Below are positions 9,974 through 16,785 of a stretch of 64,000 bases of DNA, in pieces. Made by a program: the position numbers and the translations under genes. Where the stretch lies: contig NZ_BNBZ01000030.1 in the NCBI RefSeq assembly GCF_014656215.1, forward strand, positions 1 to 64,000, given 5' to 3'. The notes under the pieces are model-generated. The model did not search any database. It was not told the origin of the DNA and worked only from the letters and a program-made list of their open reading frames with translations. The DNA is from Streptomyces zaomyceticus (GTDB lineage Bacteria > Actinomycetota > Actinomycetes > Streptomycetales > Streptomycetaceae). Position 1 is the stretch's first letter; each line of letters starts with the position of its first letter.

Positions 9974-10315
9974 TCAGCGGCCGCGTCGTACCCCGGTCGT
10001 CAGGGCGACCGTCCCCACGACCGCCCCGGTGACGGCCAGCGCCGCTCCCGCGGCGAGCACGCTCCGGCGCGAGCGCCAGGACAGGACCGACCAGCACGAC
10101 TGCGCCGAGAACAGGGAGCCGACGCTCTCCCAGGAGCCCACCGAGCCGGCCGAGAGCGCGGAGCCGACGGAGCCGGCGGACAGGAACGAGCCGACGGAGC
10201 CGATGGAGAGGAACGAACCGACCGAGCCGATCGAGAGCATCGAGCCGACGGAGCCGACGGACAGGAACGAGTCCCGCGACCAGAGGGACAGCGACGCTTC
10301 GCACCGAGGGGTCAT
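9974..10315 (-). CDS. Small membrane-anchored protein with serine at every third position
   Basis: A 113-residue protein of unknown function. From about residue 9 to 85 nearly every third residue is Ser, most strikingly in a nonapeptide unit of the form xLSxGSVGS repeated five times. More degenerate xxS triplets follow, and then a hydrophobic segment (VLAAGAALAVTGAVVGTVALTTG) and a basic tail. The N-terminus is TPRCEASLSLWSRDS. A TACGAT box 8-13 bases before the ATG suggests a leaderless transcript. The strand choice rests on GC3 bias, the start context and the membrane segment. I recall similar unnamed Streptomyces proteins. I assign no function. Confidence 0.68.
   Translation of the reverse strand: MTPRCEASLSLWSRDSFLSVGSVGSMLSIGSVGSFLSIGSVGSFLSAGSVGSALSAGSVGSWESVGSLFSAQSCWSVLSWRSRRSVLAAGAALAVTGAVVGTVALTTGVRRGR
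10161..10268. repeat. Four 27-bp tandem repeats inside the serine-repeat gene
   Basis: Units at 10161-10187, 10188-10214, 10215-10241 and 10242-10268 are near-identical 27-mers, in frame with the nonapeptide repeat of the minus-strand gene. More degenerate copies continue toward 10140. Copy-number variation would add or remove whole nonapeptides without a frameshift. Confidence 0.85.
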
Positions 10316-10389
10316 ACGTCGATCGTAGGCACCCGGGGCCGGTGCGTCGCGCGGTACGACGGGCCGGGCGGCCGCGGAAGGGGCGACGC

Positions 10390-11124
10390 TCAGTCGATGT
10401 GCACGATCTGGAACGCCTCCGCCATCCGTCCCGGCGGCAGTCCGCCCGCCCGCGCGTGTTCGCCGAGCCAGGTGCGGAGGAGGCCGGCGAGATCGTCGAA
10501 GTGGGCCGTCTGGGAGGTGTGGATGCGCAGCGCCTCGACCTTGCGGTCGAAGACGGAGGTGACGTCCACGTACTGGTTCGGGGTGGGTCCCGTCATCAGC
10601 CACAGTTCGTGGACGATCCACGGCTCCAGGCCCTCCTCCTTCAGCAGGGAGGCGTGGGCGAAGGGGTTGCGGGCCTCGGGGTAGACCGCGCGCAGGCAGG
10701 CGTCGCCGACCGCGCGGTGGTCGGGGTGGAGGTCGGCGACCCGGGCCCAGTTGATCTCGGGGGAGGGGATGATCGCCCGCTGCGGGCGCACTTCGCGGAT
10801 GACCCGGCACAGGTCGCGGCGGAGTTCCACGGAGGCTTCCACGAAGCTGTCGGGGTAGCCGAGGAAGCGGACGTCGGCGACGCCGCTGAGTTTGGCGGAG
10901 TGGACCTGTTCGGCGCGGCGGAGGTCCGCCATGGCCTGGCGGGGGAGCCGTTCGTCGTAACCGCCCGCGCCGCCGTCCGTGACGATGCAGTACGTGACGC
11001 GGGTGCCGCGCTCGATCCACCGCATGACGGTGCCGCTGACGCAGAACTCGATGTCGTCCGGGTGCGCGGCCACGACGAGCAGTGACGCGGGGGCGGTGCG
11101 GTCGGTGGGGTCTAAGTCCTCCAT
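10390..11124 (-). CDS. PIG-L (LmbE/MshB-type) zinc deacetylase; TTA codon at residue 4
   Basis: A 244-residue zinc-dependent N-acetylglucosaminyl deacetylase-family enzyme. The metal motif is AAHPDDIEF (His21, Asp24), with the third ligand in ADLHPDHRAVGD and the catalytic region TDGGAGGY. MshB and other family members remove acetyl from amino-sugar conjugates. ATG 11124 is the probable start; codon 4 (Leu) is TTA, rare in Streptomyces and usually a mark of bldA-dependent, developmentally timed expression. It is divergent from the asparagine-synthetase-like gene over a 141-base region with a strong dyad, and near an MshA-type glycosyltransferase and an aminoacyl-tRNA-synthetase paralogue. Confidence 0.88.
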   Translation of the reverse strand: MEDLDPTDRTAPASLLVVAAHPDDIEFCVSGTVMRWIERGTRVTYCIVTDGGAGGYDERLPRQAMADLRRAEQVHSAKLSGVADVRFLGYPDSFVEASVELRRDLCRVIREVRPQRAIIPSPEINWARVADLHPDHRAVGDACLRAVYPEARNPFAHASLLKEEGLEPWIVHELWLMTGPTPNQYVDVTSVFDRKVEALRIHTSQTAHFDDLAGLLRTWLGEHARAGGLPPGRMAEAFQIVHID

Positions 11125-11160
11125 GGGGCAAGCCTGTTGGGGCGCGAGGGGTGTCGCAAG

Positions 11161-11224
11161 GCCATGTCCTGGCGTGAACCGGACATGGCACTTACGCGCC
11201 ATTCAAAAACTTGGTAGATTCAAA
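11161..11224. promoter_or_regulatory. Operator-like dyad and direct repeats between divergent genes
   Basis: A perfect dyad GCCATGTCC-N11-GGACATGGC spans 11161-11189. It is followed by an AT-richer patch with ATTCAAA twice (11201-11207 and 11218-11224, 17 bases apart). The stretch lies between the PIG-L start (11124) and the asparagine-synthetase-like start (11266), so one regulator could control both directions. The asparagine-synthetase-like gene has TGGAGGG 8 bases before ATG. No regulator gene is adjacent. Confidence 0.55.
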
Positions 11225-11265
11225 TCATTGGGTGTGACAGGTGACGTGTTTGGAGGGTGACCGCC

Positions 11266-13083
11266 ATGTGCAGGATCTTCGGCTCCTTCGCCGCCGGGGC
11301 GGCGACCGGCGCGGACCGCCCCGACCCGGCCCAACTCGCGGCGGTCTCCGCCCGGCAACGCCACGGCGGACCCGACGAACACCACGTCCTCAGCGGTCCC
11401 GGCTGGTCCCTCGGCTGCGACCGCCTCGCCGTGACCGACCCCTGCGGCGGACAGCAGCCCTACCGGCTGCCGCACCTCCCCGGCATCCTCGCCGTGCTCA
11501 ACGGCGAGCTCTACAACCACGCCGAGCTGCGCCGGACCCTCACCGCCCGGGGCCACCGCTTCCCCGACCGCTGCGACGGCACCCTGCTCCCCGCGCTCTA
11601 CGCCGAACACGGCCCCGCCTTCGCCGAACACCTCGACGGCATGTTCGCCGTCGCGATCCTCGACCTGCGCCCCGGCGGCACCCGACTCGTCCTCGCCGTC
11701 GACGACATGGGCATGAAGCCGATCCACCTGCACCACGACCCCTTCGACGGCTCCACCCGCTTCGCCTCCGAGATCCCCGCCCTCCTCGCCTTCGAGGGCG
11801 TACGGATCTCCCCGCGCGAGGACTCCCTCGACACCGTCCTCGCCACCCGCACCTCCTTCGCCACCCACACCGCGCTCGACGGCGTCAGCGTCCTGCCGCC
11901 CGGCGCCACCGCCCTCGTACGGCCCGGCACCGCACCCCTCGTGCGCCGCCGCGGCCCCCACCGGACCACCCCCGTCGGCGACACCCAGGACGTCCTGCGC
12001 CACGAGGTGCGCCGGCTCGCCCGGGCCGAGGTGCCCGTCTGCGCCATCACCAGCGGGGGCCTCGACTCCGGGCTCGTCACCGCACTCGCCGCCGAACACG
12101 CCCGCGAGACCGACGCGCCGCCGCTCCACACCTTCCACCTCACCTACCGGGGCCGGTGGCCCGAATCCGAGGCCGCGTACGCCCGTTCCGTCGCCCGCAG
12201 GACCCGGACCGTGCACCACGAGATCGGCGTCGACCCCGACGAGCTGAGCTCCCTGCTCACCCGTACCGTCCGCCACCTCGGCCAGCCCAACGCCGACCCC
12301 ATCGCCCTCTCCACCTACGCGCTCTTCCGCGCCGTCCGTGAGAACGGCTTCACCGTCGCCCTCACCGGCGACGGCGCCGACGAACTCTTCGGCGGGTACG
12401 ACCGGATGCGCGCCGCGCTCGCCGCGCCGGCGGGCACGGACTGGGCGGGGACGTACGCCGACGCGCTCTCGGCGGCGCCGCGGCTCCTCCGCGAGCACCT
12501 CTACACCGCCGACTACCGTGCCCACATCGCCGATCAGGGTTCGGCGGCCGACCGCATCGAGCAGGAGCTGCGCTCGGCCGAGGCGGTCGGCGAGGACCGG
12601 CTCACCGCGATGACGGCCTTCGAGACGCGCTGGCGGCTGCCCGCGTACCACCTGCGGCGCGTGGACCACCTGTCGATGGCGTGGGCGGTCGAGGCGCGGA
12701 TGCCGTTCTGCCAGCCGTCGGTGGTGACGCACGCGCGTGCGCTGCCGACAGCGGCGCGGACGGGGAAGCGGGCGCTGTACGAGGCGGGCGCGGAGCTGCT
12801 GCCCGCGGCGGTCCTGCGCCGCCCCAAGCAGCCCTTCACCCTGCCGCTGTCGGCGATGCTCGCACCGGGCGGCCCGCTCCTGGAGACGGTCCGGGAGCTC
12901 CTCTCGCCGGCCCGTCTGGTCCTCGGCGGAAAGGTCCGCGCGGACCGCGTCGGGAAACTCCTGACCCGCCATCTGGAACGCCCCTCCCACCATGACGCCC
13001 AGGCGCTCTGGGCCCTGGCGGTCCACGAGCTGTGGACGGAGGTCGTCCAGGGCATGCGCATCCCGGTCGGCTGTGCGGCCTGA
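11266..13083 (+). CDS. Asparagine synthetase (glutamine-hydrolysing)-like amide-forming enzyme
   Basis: A 605-residue AsnB-family protein. Met1-Cys2-Arg-Ile-Phe gives the N-terminal Cys nucleophile of a class II glutamine amidotransferase after Met removal, with the RHGGPDEHH and LNGELYNHAELR pocket motifs. The C-terminal synthetase domain has the PP-loop SGGLDSGL near residue 262 and TGDGADELFGGYDR. Family members adenylate a carboxylate and transfer ammonia, or in biosynthetic clusters form other amides. It heads a run of five same-strand genes (isomerase, SDR, MetRS-like, glycosyltransferase) and is divergent from a PIG-L deacetylase, so a role in a small biosynthetic pathway is more likely than housekeeping asparagine supply. 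Confidence 0.88.
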   Translation: MCRIFGSFAAGAATGADRPDPAQLAAVSARQRHGGPDEHHVLSGPGWSLGCDRLAVTDPCGGQQPYRLPHLPGILAVLNGELYNHAELRRTLTARGHRFPDRCDGTLLPALYAEHGPAFAEHLDGMFAVAILDLRPGGTRLVLAVDDMGMKPIHLHHDPFDGSTRFASEIPALLAFEGVRISPREDSLDTVLATRTSFATHTALDGVSVLPPGATALVRPGTAPLVRRRGPHRTTPVGDTQDVLRHEVRRLARAEVPVCAITSGGLDSGLVTALAAEHARETDAPPLHTFHLTYRGRWPESEAAYARSVARRTRTVHHEIGVDPDELSSLLTRTVRHLGQPNADPIALSTYALFRAVRENGFTVALTGDGADELFGGYDRMRAALAAPAGTDWAGTYADALSAAPRLLREHLYTADYRAHIADQGSAADRIEQELRSAEAVGEDRLTAMTAFETRWRLPAYHLRRVDHLSMAWAVEARMPFCQPSVVTHARALPTAARTGKRALYEAGAELLPAAVLRRPKQPFTLPLSAMLAPGGPLLETVRELLSPARLVLGGKVRADRVGKLLTRHLERPSHHDAQALWALAVHELWTEVVQGMRIPVGCAA

Positions 13084-14059
13084 CCCTCCGGGGCCGGGAG
13101 ACCCCGGGCGGCCCGACCTCCCGGCACCCCCCGCGCCCGGCCCCGTGGCGGGGGACGGACGGGCGACCGCCACCGTCGTCCGGGCCCACGACGCCCCCGG
13201 TCCCACCCTCGTCCTCCGGCTCGACCAGCTTCCCCCCGGGGCGCTCGCCCTCGGCGGGGAGCTCGCGCGGCTGCGCCACGCGCTCGCGCGGAGCCCGTAT
13301 CCGCAGCTCAACAAGGTCGCCCTGTACGGGAGATCGGCCCACCCCGGCGTCGACCTCGACTACCGGTTCGTCCAGATCCTGCCCGGCGGCGGTTTCGACT
13401 TCCGTACCGGCTGCGGGCACTCCCTCCTCGCCTGTGTCGTCGCCGATCCCCGCACCGGGCCCGGGCCCGTCACCGTCCGCGCCGTGACCAGCGGCGACAC
13501 CGTGCTCTGCGAACCGGAGCACGGGCCCGGGCCCGAACCGCGCGCGGACGCGGGCGCGTACACGCTCAGCTTCCTCAGGGCCCCGACCGCCCCCGGGACG
13601 CTCCCCACCGGCCGCCCCCGGGACCTCCTCGACGGCATCCCCGTCTCCCTCGTCCGCTACGGCAACCCGTACGTCTTCGTCGATGCCCGGCGCCTTCCCG
13701 AGGAGGGACTCCGGGAGCGGCTCGAAGGGCTCCGGGCCCGCGCCGCCCGGCTGCTCGGGCATCCGCCCCGCTCCGCCCTGCCCAAGATCGCCGCCTTCAC
13801 CGCCGGCCCCGACGGGATCGCCGTCCGGGCCCTCACCGTCGGCGGCTGGCACCCCCGCCTCGCCCTCACCGGCGCCGCGGCCCTCGCCGCCGCCGGAGCG
13901 CTCGACGGGACCGTCGTGCCACCGGTGCACGGCGAGGTCCGTACCCCCGGCGGTACGGTGACGGTCTCCGCCGCGCCCGACCGCGTCCGCGTCCACCACA
14001 AGCGCGCCGACGTGCTGGAAAGGCTCGAACTGCCGTGGCGTGTCCACGCAACGGCGTGA
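13073..14059 (+). CDS. PrpF/diaminopimelate-epimerase-fold isomerase
   Basis: A protein of about 328 residues resembling the PrpF (2-methylaconitate isomerase/4-oxalomesaconate tautomerase) branch of the DapF fold. The first half has LNKVALYGRS (position of the PrpF catalytic Lys) and FDFRTGCGHSLLA (Cys-Gly, position of the catalytic Cys). The second half has the matching VRALTVGGWHPRLALTGAAALAAAG. Start is uncertain: GTG 13073 overlaps the asparagine-synthetase-like stop and gives a Pro-rich leader of about 24 residues; GTG 13145 would give 304 residues. Such enzymes shift double bonds or invert alpha carbons. The substrate is unknown, but the setting suggests a dedicated carboxylic-acid building block. 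Confidence 0.72.
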   Translation: MRPDPPGPGDPGRPDLPAPPAPGPVAGDGRATATVVRAHDAPGPTLVLRLDQLPPGALALGGELARLRHALARSPYPQLNKVALYGRSAHPGVDLDYRFVQILPGGGFDFRTGCGHSLLACVVADPRTGPGPVTVRAVTSGDTVLCEPEHGPGPEPRADAGAYTLSFLRAPTAPGTLPTGRPRDLLDGIPVSLVRYGNPYVFVDARRLPEEGLRERLEGLRARAARLLGHPPRSALPKIAAFTAGPDGIAVRALTVGGWHPRLALTGAAALAAAGALDGTVVPPVHGEVRTPGGTVTVSAAPDRVRVHHKRADVLERLELPWRVHATA

Positions 14060-14150
14060 ACGCGCACCCCGCTCACCAGGGCCGGAGCCCCTCTCCTCTG
14101 CCACGCTGAAATGGACCGGCAACCGGTATCCGTGGGGAGAGCAGACACAC

Positions 14151-14897
14151 ATGAAATTCGAGAATCTGCGTGTCGTCGTGACCGGGGCGTCCCGCTATTT
14201 CGGTCGCGCGCTCGCCGTCGGATTCGCCCATCTCGGCGCCGAGGTCTATGTCTCGGCCCGTACGGTCGAGGCGGCCGAACGCACCCGTACCGAGGTCATG
14301 GGCTCGGCCCGGGACCGTATCCACGCCTTCGGCTGCGACCTCAGCAGGCCCGCCGAGATACGGGAGTTCGCGGCCCGGGTCGGCGAACGGACCGACCGGA
14401 TCGACCTGTTGGTCAACAACGGGGCCCGCTGGCTGGACGGCATGGACCTGGAGTCGGCCAGCGACGCGGAGATCGTGGAGACGATCGAGTCGACGGCCGG
14501 CGGCACGGTCCTCATGGTGAAGCACTTCCTGCCGTTGCTGCGCGGCTCGCTGCGGCCCGACATCGTCAACATGGTGGCCGTCCGCGACGCCGAGGGGGCC
14601 TCCGCGGCGACCGCGGGCGCCGCCCACGAGGCCTTCTGGGCGGCGAAGAGCGCCCAGGCCGGATTCGCCGACATCCTGTCGCGCCGGCTGCGGCCCTCGG
14701 GGGTGCGGGTCTTCTCCCTCTTCCCGCCCGACTTCTCGACCTCCGATCCGCGGTTCGCGGAATGGGACGGATCGAATCCCGACGGCCTGGCACCCGACGA
14801 GAAGCTGACCACCCAGGCGCTCTTCGAATGCATCGTCTACGCCGTCGAGCAGCCCCGCGACTGCTTCATCCGCTCCTTCCACTTCGAGCCCCGCTGA
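14151..14897 (+). CDS. Short-chain dehydrogenase/reductase-family protein with altered active site
   Basis: A 248-residue Rossmann-fold protein. The cofactor loop is VVVTGASRYFGRA (normally TGxxxGIG), followed by LLVNNGARWL. The catalytic YxxxK is replaced by FWAAK (in HEAFWAAKSAQAGF), and the usual serine strand reads IVNMVAVRD. The Tyr and probably the Ser of the SDR triad are therefore missing. It may use another mechanism, act as a dehydratase/epimerase-like enzyme, or be a non-catalytic partner. GGGGAGAG 11 bases before ATG 14151 supports the start. It lies between the isomerase and MetRS-like genes in one orientation, 91 bases after the former. Confidence 0.8.
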   Translation: MKFENLRVVVTGASRYFGRALAVGFAHLGAEVYVSARTVEAAERTRTEVMGSARDRIHAFGCDLSRPAEIREFAARVGERTDRIDLLVNNGARWLDGMDLESASDAEIVETIESTAGGTVLMVKHFLPLLRGSLRPDIVNMVAVRDAEGASAATAGAAHEAFWAAKSAQAGFADILSRRLRPSGVRVFSLFPPDFSTSDPRFAEWDGSNPDGLAPDEKLTTQALFECIVYAVEQPRDCFIRSFHFEPR

Positions 14898-15028
14898 CCG
14901 CCCGGCCGGCTCGTGCGGTCGGCCCGCAGGGCCGCCCCCGTCGACCACCCGGCCGCCCCCGCCGACCCGCCGGGCCGACCCGCGACCCTCTCGCCCGCTC
15001 CATCCACTTCGACCCCGCTGATCGCCCT
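14871..15028. repeat. Partial duplication of the SDR 3' end
   Basis: The last coding bases of the SDR and its stop (14871-14903) recur with about 88 percent identity at 14996-15028 in the spacer before the MetRS-like gene, including the stop-like CTGA. The 93 bases between are GC-rich with no gene. This looks like the scar of a tandem duplication or a deletion between copies. Confidence 0.6.
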
Positions 15029-15096
15029 GCGCCGACAGCGCTCCGCCGTACGCGACCGCTGAAGCCCACCGCACCACAGCGTCAAGGAGGTCCCAC

Positions 15097-16662
15097 ATGA
15101 GCACCCCTGTCTGGATCACCGCGACCCCTCCCGCCACCCACGGCGAACTCCACATCGGCCACCTCGCCGGGCCGTACGTCGCCGCCGACGTCCTCACCCG
15201 CTATCTGCGCGCCGAGGGCGAGGCGGTCCGGTTCACCACCGGTACCGCCGATCACGCCAGCTCGGTCGAGGTCCGGGCGCTGCGCCACCACCGCAAGCCC
15301 GAGGAGGTCGCGGAGGGCTACCGTGCCGCGATCACCGCGGACTGGCTGCGGTCGGGCGTGGAGTTCGACCACATCGTGCGCCCGCGCCGCGACAAGGGGT
15401 ACGGACGCTGGGTGCAGGACCTGTTCGGGCGGCTCTTCGCGCAGGGGGTCATCGCCCCGCGGACCCGTCTGCTGCCGTACTGCGAGCCCTGCGACCGCTG
15501 GCTGTACGGGGCGCACGCGACCGGCGGCTGCCCGCACTGCGGCGCGGTGAGCGACGGCGGAATGTGCCACGAGTGCGCCCGTCCGAACGACGGCGGCGAC
15601 CTCATCGGCGCCCGCTGCGCGCTCTGCGACACCCCGGCGGTGGCCCGCCGCTGCCGCCGGCTCTACGTCCCCCTCGAACCGTTCCGGGAGACGCTCGCCG
15701 ACTACTGGGCGACGGCGGGCCTGCCGCCGCGGCTGGCGGCGCTGTGCGAGTCGCTGGTGGAGGACGGACTGCCGGACATCGCGGTGGGCCATCCCGCCGA
15801 GTGGGGCCTTCCGGTGCCCGTCGAGGGCTTCCCCGACCACCGGATCGACGGCTGCTTCGAGGCGGCCGCGATGCACCTCTTCGGTTACGACGTGCAGGGC
15901 CCGCTGCCGCGCCGCGCGATCCACTTCTGCGGGTTCGGGCACGCCTTCTGCCACGCCGTGCTGCTGCCGGTGCTGCTCCTCGCGCAGGACATCAAGCTGC
16001 CGCAGGACTTCAACGTGAACGAGTCGTACGTCATCGAGGAGGGCGTCCAGGAGGGCAATGTCTGGGCGCTCGACCTGCTCACCGAGTACGGCTCCGACAC
16101 CCTGCGCCGCCATGTCCTGCAGGCCCGCCCGCTCGGCCGCCGTACGGTCTTCCACCGGGAGCGGCTCGCCGCGGCCCGGCGCGAGCTGGACGAGAACTGG
16201 AACAGCTGGCTGTCCCGGCTCTTCGCCGCCGTACGGGAGGAGTGCGCCGGTCTCGCCCCGCAGGCGCTGCCCGGCGGCACCGGCTGGGAGATCCTGGAGC
16301 GGCGGCTGCACCGGGGCGTGGACGATCTGCGCGAGGCGTACGGTCCCGACGCCTTCGACCCCCGCCGTGCGGTGGCCGTGCTGGACGAGATGGTCCGTTC
16401 GGCGGCCGACTTCGGTCATGTCAACGCCCACGAGCGCTGCCGGCCCAGTACCGCCTGTCGTCATCTCCCGGCGCTGGCGGCCCAGTTGGCGGTGGCCTCG
16501 GCCCTGTCGGCGTGGGCGCGGCCGGTGATGCCGGAGGGCGCCGACCGGCTCGCGGCGGCACTGCGGGCGACGCCGGGCCGCCCGGTCGACTGGCACGCGC
16601 TGTCGGCCCCCCTTCCCGGGACCCGGCTGTCGCCCCCGTCGGGACCGGTCTTCGGGTTCTGA
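15097..16662 (+). CDS. Methionyl-tRNA synthetase paralogue lacking KMSKS
   Basis: A 521-residue class I aminoacyl-tRNA-synthetase-type protein closest in layout to MetRS. It starts VWITATPPATHGELHIGH with the HIGH motif at residues 19-22. The connective peptide carries four CxxC pairs (CEPC, CPHC, CHEC, CALC), that is two MetRS-type zinc knuckles. Where KMSKS is expected (about residue 307-317) the sequence is NVNESYVIEEG, so both lysines are missing. An abbreviated alpha-helical anticodon-type domain follows. AAGGAGG 6 bases before ATG is an excellent ribosome site. With MshA-like and PIG-L genes nearby, a tRNA-independent amide-ligase role analogous to MshC (a CysRS paralogue) is an attractive inference. 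Confidence 0.82.
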   Translation: MSTPVWITATPPATHGELHIGHLAGPYVAADVLTRYLRAEGEAVRFTTGTADHASSVEVRALRHHRKPEEVAEGYRAAITADWLRSGVEFDHIVRPRRDKGYGRWVQDLFGRLFAQGVIAPRTRLLPYCEPCDRWLYGAHATGGCPHCGAVSDGGMCHECARPNDGGDLIGARCALCDTPAVARRCRRLYVPLEPFRETLADYWATAGLPPRLAALCESLVEDGLPDIAVGHPAEWGLPVPVEGFPDHRIDGCFEAAAMHLFGYDVQGPLPRRAIHFCGFGHAFCHAVLLPVLLLAQDIKLPQDFNVNESYVIEEGVQEGNVWALDLLTEYGSDTLRRHVLQARPLGRRTVFHRERLAAARRELDENWNSWLSRLFAAVREECAGLAPQALPGGTGWEILERRLHRGVDDLREAYGPDAFDPRRAVAVLDEMVRSAADFGHVNAHERCRPSTACRHLPALAAQLAVASALSAWARPVMPEGADRLAAALRATPGRPVDWHALSAPLPGTRLSPPSGPVFGF

Positions 16663-16673
16663 CCCTCCTCGAC

Positions 16674-16690
16674 TACTAAGCAACTAAGTA
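16674..16690. promoter_or_regulatory. 17-bp AT-rich palindrome (operator candidate)
   Basis: TACTAAGCAACTAAGTA has dyad symmetry TACTnAGnnnCTnAGTA, in the 106 bases between the MetRS-like stop and the glycosyltransferase start. It is an AT-rich island in GC-rich DNA, the size of a MarR/TetR-type site. The binding protein is unknown. Confidence 0.45.
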
Positions 16691-16724
16691 CCCCAGTAGC
16701 CCTGCCGCGTGACCGTGCGCGCGA

Positions 16725-16785
16725 GCGACGCGCAGGGACACGTGGCCCCCACTCCTCAGGAGCCCCACGTGTCCCTGCGCGTCGC
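16725..16785. promoter_or_regulatory. Perfect 21-bp inverted repeat enclosing the ribosome site of the glycosyltransferase
   Basis: Arms 16725-16745 and 16765-16785 are exact reverse complements (outer end GCGACGCGC, inner end ACACGTGG). The 19-base loop contains CTCC followed by AGGAG (16758-16762), the ribosome site of GTG 16769. The start codon and first ~17 coding bases lie in the right arm. In RNA this would be a very stable hairpin hiding the start; in DNA it could be a large operator. Confidence 0.8.

Noticed and set aside
10029..10328. Plus-strand protein with EPTEP repeats
   Set aside because: Same 27-bp repeats read antisense. The minus frame has a membrane helix, a start context and a form I recall from other Streptomyces; the plus frame has none.
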